From the NCBI GenBank assembly GCA_947500755.1, contig CANMTO010000004.1, forward strand, positions 1-64,000: a stretch of DNA of 64,000 bases, written 5' to 3'. This document shows positions 9,380 through 19,044 of this stretch, piece after piece. A program made the translations under genes and the position numbers. This DNA is from Flavobacteriales bacterium (GTDB lineage Bacteria; Bacteroidota; Bacteroidia; Flavobacteriales_D; Crocinitomicaceae). Every line of letters starts with the position of its first letter. The first letter of the stretch is position 1. The notes below the pieces were generated by a model. The model did no database searches, was not told where the DNA came from, and worked only from the letters and a program-made list of their open reading frames with translations.

Positions 9380-11183
9380 TTTATTTCTTTTGTTGGTTGT
9401 TTCCCTAACAGCCTTTGCTCAAACCTACACCACGGGTACCGTTACATTATCTAGCACGGCTGGATTGGCAATGTCTGTTAAGTTAGATGTTGGAGCAAAT
9501 GTTACCATGACTTTAATAGGTCCTTCCGCCCGTTGGTTTGCGGTGGGTTTTGATGCAGGCTCCATGGCTGCTGGTACCGATGTTGCGGCCGTTCACAGTG
9601 CTGCTGCACTAACAAGTTTTGATGGGAATTTAACAGGTTATTCTGCTCCAGCTACCGATTTGCAGCAGGATTGGACCATTAGTTCAAACGTAGTCGCCGG
9701 AGGGGTTAGAACGGTAATTGCCACGCGCGCATTGAATACTGGGGATTTGGATGACTATGTATTTACCGCCGCTCCGGGTTCTATTTCCTTGATATGGGCC
9801 AGAGCGAGTTCAAATACCTTTACCTATGCGTATCATGGAAATACAAACCGGGGGATTTCTTCGGCGACATTTACCTTAGTTCCGGTTACCGCACCACCTA
9901 CAGGTAATTCACCACAAACAGTGTGTGCAGGTGCAACGCTCAATCAGCTCCAAGTAACAGGCTCTAGCATTCAGTGGTACGCCAACGCTTCTGGGGGTAT
10001 TCCCTTATCCAATGCAACAACGCTTGTGAACGGGACAACCTATTTTGCTTCGCAAACTGTTACTGGACAAGAATCACAAACGCGCTTGGCAGTTAGCGTA
10101 AACGTAATTAGTGCACCAATAAACGCGCCGCAAACTGCAAATTTCCCTCAGAATATTTGCAGCAATCAAAACACGATAGCACTCAACTCAAGCAATGTAC
10201 AAGGTGCCACAGGCTACCAATGGACTATTAACGGGGTGAATTCAACTACACAACAACCTTCGTTAACGATTACCCCTCAAGCTGGAGTTTCATTGATCAA
10301 CATTCAGGTTACGGCAACGAATGCCTGCGGAAATGGACCAACGTCTTCCGTACAGGTTCAGGTGCTTCCTGCGTATACCGTGAACCAAACCTTGAGCGCT
10401 TGTGATTCTTTGAGTTGGAATGGCCAGATTTTAACACAATCCGGAAATTATACATTTCAGGGTCAAACCCTTTCGGGATGCGATTCAGTAGTAAGCTTGC
10501 AATTGACCATTTTATCGAATACACAAACCAATTTGCAGTTTTCTCAATGCGTTCCCTTAACCTTAAATGGACTAACGTATAACCAGAGCGGGACGTATCA
10601 ACAGATTTTACCTAGCAATCTCGGATGTGATTCCACACTGAATATTCAATTCACCTTAACGCAAGGAGATACGGTGTTGGTACCGCTAAGTAGCTGTGAT
10701 TCGGTGATTATTGGGGGGCAAAGCTATAATAATTCAGGTATTATTTCCGAATTACTAACCAATGTAAATGGCTGTGATTCGTTGGTCTTGTGGGATGTTG
10801 TTATTAACCAATCGGCTCCGTTAACGGTATTTGACACCACTGTTACCAGTACGTTTTCATGGAATGGTCAGGCGTACTCAAGTACAGGTTCATATACACA
10901 ACAATTGAATACTACACAAGGGTGTGATAGTTTAGTCACTGTGAATTTGACGGTTTCAACGGGTGGTCTCACGGAGGATGAATTTAAATCCCCATTTCCG
11001 ACGGTGTTGCATCGGGGAGAAGCACTTATGTTACCCTCTGGGAATTGGGTCTTGGTAGATATGAATGGACGCGCATTATGGAAAGGTACCTTAGCCGATA
11101 ACCGGTTGAGAATGGATGTGGTCCCCGGGATTTATTTCATTCGAAATGAACGGAAAGCAGTACAAATCATAGTAATTGAATAA
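9366..11183 (+). CDS. Secreted DOMON-domain protein with Ig-like segments and four GCDS repeats
   Basis: Signal peptide MKKISLFLLLVVSLTAFAQ. Residues 20-172 form a DOMON domain (SARWFAVGFDAGSMAAGTDV, later TRALNTGDLDDYVF, then IWARAS and YHGNTNRG). Met67 and His157 sit where the heme b ligands of cytochrome-type DOMON domains lie; other DOMON proteins bind sugars. Residues ~175-330 are Ig-like modules (SPQTVCAGATLNQLQVTGSS). Residues ~335-530 hold four repeats of about 48 residues, each with a CDS-type start, a Y..SG.Y strand and a GCDS signature. The C-terminus (VDMNGRALWKG, then PGIYFIRNERK) looks like a short T9SS type A sorting domain. It shares its N-terminal domain with the next gene. 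Confidence 0.75.
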   Translation: MKKISLFLLLVVSLTAFAQTYTTGTVTLSSTAGLAMSVKLDVGANVTMTLIGPSARWFAVGFDAGSMAAGTDVAAVHSAAALTSFDGNLTGYSAPATDLQQDWTISSNVVAGGVRTVIATRALNTGDLDDYVFTAAPGSISLIWARASSNTFTYAYHGNTNRGISSATFTLVPVTAPPTGNSPQTVCAGATLNQLQVTGSSIQWYANASGGIPLSNATTLVNGTTYFASQTVTGQESQTRLAVSVNVISAPINAPQTANFPQNICSNQNTIALNSSNVQGATGYQWTINGVNSTTQQPSLTITPQAGVSLINIQVTATNACGNGPTSSVQVQVLPAYTVNQTLSACDSLSWNGQILTQSGNYTFQGQTLSGCDSVVSLQLTILSNTQTNLQFSQCVPLTLNGLTYNQSGTYQQILPSNLGCDSTLNIQFTLTQGDTVLVPLSSCDSVIIGGQSYNNSGIISELLTNVNGCDSLVLWDVVINQSAPLTVFDTTVTSTFSWNGQAYSSTGSYTQQLNTTQGCDSLVTVNLTVSTGGLTEDEFKSPFPTVLHRGEALMLPSGNWVLVDMNGRALWKGTLADNRLRMDVVPGIYFIRNERKAVQIIVIE

Positions 11184-11187
11184 GTGT

Positions 11188-11715
11188 ATGAAACGCGTAA
11201 TATGTAGTGGATTTTTGTTTTTATTGCTAACAGGGACTTACGCGCAACGAACGGTCCAAGCCAAATTTGGAGATACCTTAACCACGCATTGGATAGGAGT
11301 AAAAATCACTTTATCGGATAGTGTGTTTGTCCAAATTGACGGTCCTTCAAAAAGTTGGTTTGCCTTGGGTTTAAACACGAAGCGTATGCAAGCAGGGGTG
11401 GATGTTCTTATGGTTCCAGCTTGGAAAGAGGTCTTTGTAAATACTAATCCCTACGATGCTGTTCTTACCGGATATGCACCGCCTAAACGGGACAAACTGG
11501 AACATTGGGTTATCAAATCGGAAGAGATGAAGAATGGTCGGCGGATATTTTCAATGGCTCGGGCACTTGCCACAGGAGATGCTGAGGATTTTGATTTTAC
11601 GCAACTCGCTACAACGGGAGGGGTGTTAGATGTGATTTGGGCGATGGGATCAGAAAAAGAGAATAATCCAGAATATCATGAAAACAAACGGGGGAAGAGA
11701 CAACTTTCCTTTTAA
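11188..11715 (+). CDS. Exported single-domain DOMON protein
   Basis: 175 residues: a signal peptide (MKRVICSGFLFLLLTGTYAQ) and one DOMON domain similar to the N-terminal domain of the preceding protein (KSWFALGLNTKRMQAGVDV, ARALATGDAEDFDF, then VIWAMGS and YHENKRGKR). Met67 has the same index as in the neighbour and His164 aligns with its His157, so both may coordinate heme. There is no T9SS tail, so it probably stays in the periplasm. ATG 11188 lies 4 nt after the preceding stop; the in-frame TTG at 11176 overlaps that gene and is not needed. No clear terminator follows in the 154 bp before the convergent gene. Confidence 0.72.
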   Translation: MKRVICSGFLFLLLTGTYAQRTVQAKFGDTLTTHWIGVKITLSDSVFVQIDGPSKSWFALGLNTKRMQAGVDVLMVPAWKEVFVNTNPYDAVLTGYAPPKRDKLEHWVIKSEEMKNGRRIFSMARALATGDAEDFDFTQLATTGGVLDVIWAMGSEKENNPEYHENKRGKRQLSF

Positions 11716-11869
11716 CCTACAGTTTAATCAATTTAATGATTGAAATTTGGGGCACAAGCCGAAGTGCTTGATCCTAAAATAGGGCGATAAAAACGCCTAT
11801 AAATGCTACCAAAATCCTACATTGAGAAATCCTCTGAAAAGGAAAAATAAATCCCGTAAATAAATCTTT

Positions 11870-14800
11870 TTACTGCCGAATAAATGGCACGCGTTGCAAC
11901 CCTTCGCTTGTTTGGAATTCAAAACTATAAAGGCCAGGTGCTAAGGATTCAATTGCTATAGAAGCACGTTGATTTTCATCCAATACCATTTGCCCGTCCA
12001 TTTTACAACGTCCTTGCAGGTCAATTACTCGATAGGAACAAGGAGCGTGTTCCGCGAAGTAGAAAAGTACTTCCACTGTCGCACCCGAGTTGGGATTCGG
12101 TATCAATCGTATTTCGTGACCTAACCAGCGTGATGAAGCCATGGACTCCACTAATGTTATCGCTCCGTTAAAGTTCCAACCTTTCAGTTTTAATATTTGA
12201 AAGTCCGCCTCGTAACGTACGCTGTCGCCCCATAACGTGCTTGGAAGTAAGCGCCAAGTTCCTGCTTGTTCAATCAGCAAGGAAGGATCAGCAATTGGTT
12301 TAATACGGTCAACGATCCAAGATACATCTAACGAACCTTCGTGCGTATTGAAGTATAGCGTTTGGCTCCAAGGGTTTACAGGGATTATGGGATTGGCTTG
12401 GTGCTGACCAATTTCGATGTTGCCAACCGTCAATCCATGGATACTTAATCCGTTCCATAGGAAGTGCGCATGATCAGGATGGGTCACAATACTTGTGTCG
12501 CGAAGTTCTTCGGCACGCACCTTGGGATCATAAATAATTATAGTATCCTTCTCAATCAGGTATCGTTCAAGTACATATCCCGGTGCTACCAACGTAAGCG
12601 TGTAACTTCCTTCCGGTAAGGCCAGGTGCTGGTGTGAATGCAATTCGGAATAAAGGTCGCCATCTAGGTATAAACTTGCATTAATCGATTCTCGATTGAT
12701 GATTTGTATTTTGCGAAGGCTTTGAGAATAATCCGTGTAAAGCCATCTATCTGTTATGAATACCGTATCGTTTCCGTTGAAAACCATGAATTCAAAGTAG
12801 TTCATTCCATGGGAAAGGTTAACCGGGATTTTTTGTGTGGTGGCAGGGTAGTTCTTGAAGTTCATCCCTCCGTCTGTGCTGAACCAAAACCCTTGCACCT
12901 TATCCGTCTCAACGTTCAAATAGGGAGACATGTTATCAGAACCATGGCTTACACGGAAAACGATTGGTGGTCTTTGGTCAATCATCGGGATTCCCATTTT
13001 ATCTGAAAAGCTGACCTGATTCAGGGAGAATTTTGTAGGAAAATAGCCAGAACGGATTATCAGCATCGAATCGCTAGCACATGGCGTAAATTCTTGAAGA
13101 ATATCTACCGCGCCGTTGCCGTGTGTCTGATCAAGATAAATCCAATCCTCGGTATTTTTATTAAAAATGGATGCACCATTTACCGGAGAGGCCACGGCTT
13201 GAAGGAACAAAGCCGCTTGATTTCCTCCGTTGGCCACTACAGGACCTAAAATTCCACCCGTTGCACTGGCACTTACCTTAAAGTAGTAGTTATCACTGAT
13301 CACAGACTTTTCAGCATTACTTGAAATGGTGGTGCTTTGCTGGAAGCTGATTGACGCAATGTTAAAATAACGGTTTTCGACAGTCCATTTGTAGGTCGCC
13401 CCAGGAGTTAGGGCTGGAAAACCTTGACCGTTTATTTGATTTCCACTGATTTCAATGGTATTTCCAACTTGTTGGTAGCAATTTCCATTAAGTTTGTAGA
13501 GCCTCACCCTATATCCTTTAATGTTGTTGTGCTTTATCCAGGTAAAGGTAGGAGTGGTGGTGCTGATTGTAGGGATACCGTTAGTGATGCCTGGACTCAC
13601 GATTTCAGGAATAGCTCGTACCCAACCGCGTGTCGTAGGGTACGCGCTTGTAGCCTTCCACTTTCCGGCCGTTAGCTTTAGGGAAATGGGGTAATTCAAG
13701 TGCTGCGAAACGTTTGATCCCCAATTTTGTTGAAACATATTCAAGGTGTAGTTGCTCACATTTTGACTGTAACCTGGAGTGAAATTTCGAATCATGGCAA
13801 CATGTCCAGCTGAATTGGGATCTGCACGCATGAAGGTAATCATATCGTTCATTTTCGGCGCCGAAGTCGAAAGACCGTTGGTCATTTGACGAAGTCCTTT
13901 TCGGTTACCTGTTACATCGAAATAGTCCTTTCCATCTCCTCCCTGAATATTGATGCGATATCGTGTAAAATAAAAACGAGCAGGTAATTCCACACATTGC
14001 CATCCATAACTCCAACCGCTTTGGCTTTGAATCGTTGTACTGGCTTTATTGTAAATTCCGTTTTCGCAACCTCCGTTTTTGTAAATCGGTACATTGTTCA
14101 CCGCACCAAGCCGTGTCCCGAAGGGATCTACACCCCCTGGCACATACAAGCAATTTAGGGGGAGCATAGAGGGTTTGGGTATCGTCGTAAATTGCCTTTT
14201 AAAGCAGGCGATAGGAAGATTATTGGCATCGAAAGCAGTAACTTTCCAACTGTAAAGGGTTTTGTAGAGTAAGGCGGTGGAACACACCAATTTCGCATAA
14301 CTCGCACTTACTGGTGCTGTTACTGTATTTACCAGGTTACCGTTTATGACGATTGCAACTTCGGTATTGTTTGCGTTGCTGACTTTGAACAATTCAACGT
14401 TATAATATGCTGCAGCGATTCCTTCTTCATGTTGCCATTCAAATACAGGTAAATTATCGACCCATTCTGCTTTGTGCATAGGGTTGGAATTCACCCCAAG
14501 ACGATTGCAGCCAGTACAATTTGTAAGCAATGGCGCCATTCCGGTACCTACCAAATGAAAAATGAACGGATTCTCATCTAAATCGTTGGTGCTGAAAAAA
14601 ATGGTACCGTTGGTTATCCCCAAAACGCTCGGCGTTAAGGTAATGGTGCGGGGTATGGAGGCACCTGGAGCTAATGTACCGGAGAGTGCTGGCGTTAATG
14701 AAAACTGGGGATTCGTACTCTGCAGGTTGGATAAATTCAAATTCGCTGCACCAATGTTCTTGATGATTATTGGAACAGCAAGGGAACTTCCCATCGTGCA

Positions 14801-16195
14801 TGCGCCCAAATTGATGACCGATCCTGTGGCGAAATTGCTTGAATTGTAGATAACTTGAATCTCTGGTGTGGCAGCAAAAGGATTAATCCCATAACCATTA
14901 AGCACCCAATTTTGAGGACTATTTGGATCGTTTGACTGAACTTGTAGATTTCCGTTGGAGAACCCTCCCACCACAGGGGTGAACGAGAAATGTAGGTATT
15001 GTCCAGTACCCGGGGCTAAATTCAGTGGGAGTGCTGCAGGAATCCAAGAAAACGTAGATCCTGTGACTACAACGTTACTAATACTTAATGGAGCTTGGCC
15101 GTTGTTTACTATATATACCGAATCAACCAAGAAGCTACCAAGAAGGGTAGAATCCACGGTAACAGTATCTAAAACAGGTATTATTTGTGCATGGTGTTGG
15201 AGCTGCAGTTGAGAGGCCACTCCGATACCGCTTAAATTGAACCCGTAACTCGCTTCATCCCAGTCGTTCGAAGTTATGGTGATGTTATCACTTAAATTCC
15301 CGGAAAATTGAGGGGTTAAACTCACGTTCACAAAGACGGTGTCCAGCGGCGCGACGGTTGAAGGAGGATTATTCGTTATCTGCCATTGAGTTCCTTGGGT
15401 AAGGGCAATGGAGGAAATGGATAGGTTACCGGTACCCTGATTGGATATTTCGAAGGTTTTTGTTACGGTGTTTCCAATCCCAACTGTTCCGTAGTTTGAG
15501 GTGGAGTTTATGGCTTGATTCACATTTTGTTGCGTTACTTTGATATCTGGAATTTCTGGACAATACGAAATTCGTTTCACAAGAATTCCGTTAGGACCAG
15601 AAACACTCAAGGCGGTGATTTCACGTTGGGTGAAGCGGATTTTTTTGAAGGGGGTAGTCGCAGAAATAATCAATCGTCCGTCGTCTGCGTTTCCTGAATA
15701 GGCTTTAATAGTTTTCGTACTATTCACGAAGTAAGTACCACCAGCCGTTCCCGTTGGAACCCCAGGTTGATACGTGTAGGTAACTCCGTTAGTGAGAAGT
15801 TGTCCGTTGGATAATTTCGGATAAATGCGTTGAATTTGTTCCTCCCCATCGGTATTGTTGTTGATCGCCCCGAAATCCAACATTACTCCGTATACCAGTC
15901 CTGTAAAAGTGATTTCTACCACAACCGAGTCTAAATTTACGTTGTTATCCTTTCCTACCCATAGAGAATTTGTCCCGTAAGGATAAAAGTTGGGTCCGTT
16001 TCCGGCTGTTTTTTGTATAAATACATTAAAGGCCATGTTAAACGTTGCAGAGGAGTAGGTATAACTGCTTACGTTAGAACCTACTGTACCCAAGTTCGAA
16101 TTGTTCAATGTGAAATTTGAGGTACCGCAAGGCAGCTGTGCCTTGACGCTTTGCAGTGTAACGATTACGAGTGTGAAAAAAAGAAAATTACGCAT
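11870..16195 (-). CDS. Giant secreted CHAP-domain protein with choice-of-anchor D repeats and T9SS tail
   Basis: About 1,440 residues. Signal peptide MRNFLFFTLVIVTLQSVKAQ. After an N-terminal beta domain (~30-230) come three ASH / choice-of-anchor D type modules (~230-570; for example GNTVTKTFEISNQGTGNLSI). A CHAP amidase/peptidase domain lies near residues 690-860: Cys in YGWQCVELPARFYF, His in SAGHVAMIRNF and a downstream QQNW. CHAP domains usually cleave peptidoglycan amide bonds, so a surface or secreted lysin-like role is possible. Fibronectin-like segments and a T9SS type A tail (RLIPNPNSGATVEVLF, then APGLYSFEF) follow. The start is 4 nt after the PhoD stop; an in-frame TTG at 16216 would overlap PhoD. 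Likely co-transcribed with PhoD. Confidence 0.75.
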   Translation of the reverse strand: MRNFLFFTLVIVTLQSVKAQLPCGTSNFTLNNSNLGTVGSNVSSYTYSSATFNMAFNVFIQKTAGNGPNFYPYGTNSLWVGKDNNVNLDSVVVEITFTGLVYGVMLDFGAINNNTDGEEQIQRIYPKLSNGQLLTNGVTYTYQPGVPTGTAGGTYFVNSTKTIKAYSGNADDGRLIISATTPFKKIRFTQREITALSVSGPNGILVKRISYCPEIPDIKVTQQNVNQAINSTSNYGTVGIGNTVTKTFEISNQGTGNLSISSIALTQGTQWQITNNPPSTVAPLDTVFVNVSLTPQFSGNLSDNITITSNDWDEASYGFNLSGIGVASQLQLQHHAQIIPVLDTVTVDSTLLGSFLVDSVYIVNNGQAPLSISNVVVTGSTFSWIPAALPLNLAPGTGQYLHFSFTPVVGGFSNGNLQVQSNDPNSPQNWVLNGYGINPFAATPEIQVIYNSSNFATGSVINLGACTMGSSLAVPIIIKNIGAANLNLSNLQSTNPQFSLTPALSGTLAPGASIPRTITLTPSVLGITNGTIFFSTNDLDENPFIFHLVGTGMAPLLTNCTGCNRLGVNSNPMHKAEWVDNLPVFEWQHEEGIAAAYYNVELFKVSNANNTEVAIVINGNLVNTVTAPVSASYAKLVCSTALLYKTLYSWKVTAFDANNLPIACFKRQFTTIPKPSMLPLNCLYVPGGVDPFGTRLGAVNNVPIYKNGGCENGIYNKASTTIQSQSGWSYGWQCVELPARFYFTRYRINIQGGDGKDYFDVTGNRKGLRQMTNGLSTSAPKMNDMITFMRADPNSAGHVAMIRNFTPGYSQNVSNYTLNMFQQNWGSNVSQHLNYPISLKLTAGKWKATSAYPTTRGWVRAIPEIVSPGITNGIPTISTTTPTFTWIKHNNIKGYRVRLYKLNGNCYQQVGNTIEISGNQINGQGFPALTPGATYKWTVENRYFNIASISFQQSTTISSNAEKSVISDNYYFKVSASATGGILGPVVANGGNQAALFLQAVASPVNGASIFNKNTEDWIYLDQTHGNGAVDILQEFTPCASDSMLIIRSGYFPTKFSLNQVSFSDKMGIPMIDQRPPIVFRVSHGSDNMSPYLNVETDKVQGFWFSTDGGMNFKNYPATTQKIPVNLSHGMNYFEFMVFNGNDTVFITDRWLYTDYSQSLRKIQIINRESINASLYLDGDLYSELHSHQHLALPEGSYTLTLVAPGYVLERYLIEKDTIIIYDPKVRAEELRDTSIVTHPDHAHFLWNGLSIHGLTVGNIEIGQHQANPIIPVNPWSQTLYFNTHEGSLDVSWIVDRIKPIADPSLLIEQAGTWRLLPSTLWGDSVRYEADFQILKLKGWNFNGAITLVESMASSRWLGHEIRLIPNPNSGATVEVLFYFAEHAPCSYRVIDLQGRCKMDGQMVLDENQRASIAIESLAPGLYSFEFQTSEGLQRVPFIRQ

Positions 16196-16199
16196 TCCT

Positions 16200-18011
16200 T
16201 TAATTTGTTTTTTCAAAGCGAAAGGATTGCATTTTTCCTTTCTCTATGGTTATAGTATATGATCCCGGCATCAATTTTTGCACATCTAATGAAACGATGG
16301 TTAAGCCATTTTCCCAATCTGATACCTCGATCGATACTTGCTGTTGTTTGCCATCCGCAGAATAAATGTGAATATCTTTAGGGGATAAATTTATGGTTTG
16401 CAATTTGATAAAATCATTACTTGGATTTGGATACACGCCAATAACTTTAGGTGTTGTTGTTTCTGCCAATGCCACATAAAATCTACTGCAGGGTCCAAGT
16501 AATTCCTGATTGAATGCACCATGTCCTGTTGCTGCGGTATTCGCTAGTATTAGTTCATTGGATCCATTGTTGGTAACGTAGGATTTTACGCATGTGGAAC
16601 CAGGGTTCATTTGATCTATTGTATTCACATTATACCAGTCTCCTTGAACTCGTTGCTCAGTAATATCAACCAACATAAAACCGCGTTTTGTTAATTCCAC
16701 ATACTTAATATCTGGATTTTGCAGTGTGATTAAACCAGATAAGTTGATAGGTACTCCAGAAGAGGTTACGCTTGGGGTTACCATTTCAACGCCAACAGGA
16801 GTATTTCCATTTTTAAGGTTGACCGCCCAACTTGTATGAATATCTCCGGTTAATACCACCATGTTATCGATGTTATTTGAAGTTAAGTGATTAAATAATT
16901 TTTGGCGCTCCGCAGGATATCCATCCCAAGAATCCGTATTGATGGGTGTGCCAAATATTTCTATTGCACCAATCATCACCTGGTTGCCAATTATCTTCCA
17001 AGGTTGAGCGGTGCTGCTAAGTTCATTCTTAAACCAATTGAATTGCGCTGGACCAAGTATGGTGCGCGTTGTATCATTGAATCCGGGATCGTTTGCACCG
17101 ACTTGCTGGTCTCTACCTTCTAGGCGGGTATCGAGCATGATGATTTTCGCTAAATCACCGAGCTCAAACGTTCTGAAAATTTCTTGATTACCCGGCGCCT
17201 TTGGACGAATTGGGATCCATTCAAAATAAGCTTTTTTTCCCGCCGACATTCGTTGTGCCCAAGGGCCTTCATTCGCTTGATGGTTATCCGCACCACCCGG
17301 ATAGGAATCATTGGCGGTTTCATGGTCATCCCAAATACATATCCACGGAAAATTTTGATGCAGTTTACGAAGGGCATAATCTAGGCGGTATGAATTATAA
17401 CGCAGGCGATAGTCGTTCAACTCAGTGATTTCTTCAGCAGGTTGCCACGTTCGATCTACATTATTATTTGGGGAAAATCCCTGACTTTCATATTCATATA
17501 TGTAATCTCCAAGCATAAGAACTGCATCTACATCGTTTCGGTTAGCAATGGCTTCGTACGAGTTGAAATACCCAGACTCTAAACTTGCGCAGGACACCAC
17601 CGCTAAACGCATGTTATCTACTGCCCCAAGGGGAAGTGTTTTTGTTCTACCCACTAAACTGTAGGCTCCATTATGCTCAAATTCATAGTAGTAAAATGTA
17701 TTGGGATTAAGGCCCGTAACATCAATTTTTACGGTAAAATCTTTGGTGGAATCAGTTGAATAAGTCCCACTTGCCACTATATTATTAAATTGATTGTCGG
17801 TAGCCACGTGATAGCTTCCATTCAGGGTAAGGCCAAAATCTACGGGGGTTATTCTTGTCCAAATAATTACACGATCACTTAATGGATCACCTGAAGCCAC
17901 ACCGTGATAGAATGGGGCGATGCACTCCGGAGCACTTATGCTACTTTGTGCAAAAGCAGAAGTTAACAAGGCGCTAATGACCAACAAATAAAGGTAAAAG
18001 AAAGACTTCAT
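16200..18011 (-). CDS. phoD: Secreted PhoD-family alkaline phosphatase with T9SS tail
   Basis: 603 residues with signal peptide MKSFFYLYLLVISALLTSAFAQ. The PhoD N-terminal domain is clear (FYHGVASGDPLSDRVIIWTR), followed by metal-site motifs of the metallophosphatase core: VMLGDYIYEYE, CIWDDHETANDSYPGG and VVLTGDIHTSWAVNL. PhoD enzymes are Ca/Fe phosphomonoesterases or phosphodiesterases that release phosphate from organic compounds including nucleotides. The C-terminus (VYPNPSNDFIKL, then PGSYTITIEKG) is a T9SS type A sorting domain. The gene follows the two 5'-nucleotidase genes after 133 bp containing its own likely promoter, and leads directly into the CHAP gene. Confidence 0.9.
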   Translation of the reverse strand: MKSFFYLYLLVISALLTSAFAQSSISAPECIAPFYHGVASGDPLSDRVIIWTRITPVDFGLTLNGSYHVATDNQFNNIVASGTYSTDSTKDFTVKIDVTGLNPNTFYYYEFEHNGAYSLVGRTKTLPLGAVDNMRLAVVSCASLESGYFNSYEAIANRNDVDAVLMLGDYIYEYESQGFSPNNNVDRTWQPAEEITELNDYRLRYNSYRLDYALRKLHQNFPWICIWDDHETANDSYPGGADNHQANEGPWAQRMSAGKKAYFEWIPIRPKAPGNQEIFRTFELGDLAKIIMLDTRLEGRDQQVGANDPGFNDTTRTILGPAQFNWFKNELSSTAQPWKIIGNQVMIGAIEIFGTPINTDSWDGYPAERQKLFNHLTSNNIDNMVVLTGDIHTSWAVNLKNGNTPVGVEMVTPSVTSSGVPINLSGLITLQNPDIKYVELTKRGFMLVDITEQRVQGDWYNVNTIDQMNPGSTCVKSYVTNNGSNELILANTAATGHGAFNQELLGPCSRFYVALAETTTPKVIGVYPNPSNDFIKLQTINLSPKDIHIYSADGKQQQVSIEVSDWENGLTIVSLDVQKLMPGSYTITIEKGKMQSFRFEKTN

Positions 18012-18029
18012 AAGCGTTGAATTTTAATA

Positions 18030-18037
18030 CAATAGTA
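18030..18037 (-). promoter_or_regulatory. Possible -7 promoter element of phoD
   Basis: TACTATTG on the minus strand differs from TAnnTTTG at one base and ends 18 nt before the phoD start, the spacing seen at other promoters here. It suggests phoD and the CHAP gene can be transcribed apart from the upstream nucleotidase genes. Confidence 0.35.
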
Positions 18038-18144
18038 AGCGATTTTCGTTAGCATTATATGAACTCTATATCAATGAATTGCTAAAAATATTAATCAACG
18101 ATGGTCTTAAATGGATGTATGTTGATTTGGGTGCAAGAATAAGC

Positions 18145-19044
18145 TTATTGCACCAAAAGTGCTTGATGCTTGAACATCCCGCGTTGGAAATCAATGTCGA
18201 TGCGTCCTAGAAATAGTCCTGCCCAGCCCGTTTGATTAATCAAGACGGGTTTTTTATTGGCATTTTCCATGACTAATGGGTTTTCCATAAAGGTATGAGT
18301 GTGCCCTCCAAGAATCAAATGAATATTCGCGGTCTGCGCAGCCAATACCTTGTCAGAAATTTGTGTACTTGAATAGTCAAATCCCAAATGTGAAAGACAA
18401 ACCACCAAATCACACCCTAAATCACTCAGCAATTGGGCCATTGAATTGGCGCGCTCTATGGGGTCTATGTAGTTCATTCCGGCATATAAAGAAGCAGGGG
18501 AGAGGCCGTCTAAATTCACCCCAATACCGAAAAAACCAATCTTTATTCCATCTCGTCTCAGGATGTGATACGGTAAGGTTTGATTCGCTAAGGTGGTATT
18601 CTTTAAATCATAATTGCTGCAGACAAAGGGGAAATTCGCATGGCGTTGTGCATTCTTGAATCCTTCCATTCCAATGTCAAAATCATGATTCCCCATCGTA
18701 GCCACATCGTATTGCATGGCCGACATCAGTTTCATCTCTAATACGCCATGGTATCGATTAAAGTACGGTGTCCCTTGAAAAATATCTCCCGAATCCACTA
18801 AAAGAACGTTTTCTTCATCCCTTCGTATTTGCTCAATTAAGGCCGCTCGTTTTGCCACGCCACCCATACCAGGGTATTTAGCATGATTAAGCGGGAAGGG
18901 GTCAATGTTCGAATGGGTATCGTTCGTGTGCAGTATGGTAAGCTTTTTACCCTTGCGCTGCGCCGAGGTGCGAAGCTCGAAGGAGCTTGTTAGTGCTCCT
19001 AAACTCGTTAATCCAGCTAATCCTACAAAAGCTCTTCGATTCAT
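18145..19044 (-). CDS. 5'-nucleotidase, separate catalytic metallophosphatase subunit
   Basis: 299 residues corresponding to the N-terminal half of UshA-type 5'-nucleotidases. Metal-binding motifs are intact: TILHTNDTHSNIDPF, LLVDSGDIFQG, TMGNHDFDIG and ILGGHTHTF. The start MNRRAFVGLAGLTSLGAL resembles a Tat-type (RR) signal peptide. The family hydrolyses nucleoside 5'-phosphates or UDP-sugars, but complete enzymes also need a C-terminal substrate-binding domain. That domain is encoded by the gene just upstream, which overlaps this one by 4 bp, so the two probably act as a complex. The order (binding half first, catalytic half second) is reversed relative to the fused protein. Confidence 0.88.
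   Translation of the reverse strand: MNRRAFVGLAGLTSLGALTSSFELRTSAQRKGKKLTILHTNDTHSNIDPFPLNHAKYPGMGGVAKRAALIEQIRRDEENVLLVDSGDIFQGTPYFNRYHGVLEMKLMSAMQYDVATMGNHDFDIGMEGFKNAQRHANFPFVCSNYDLKNTTLANQTLPYHILRRDGIKIGFFGIGVNLDGLSPASLYAGMNYIDPIERANSMAQLLSDLGCDLVVCLSHLGFDYSSTQISDKVLAAQTANIHLILGGHTHTFMENPLVMENANKKPVLINQTGWAGLFLGRIDIDFQRGMFKHQALLVQ

Noticed and set aside
11716-11869. Terminator between the convergent DOMON and CHAP genes
   Set aside because: Only short imperfect repeats (for example AGGGCG/CGCCT) without a T-run are present.
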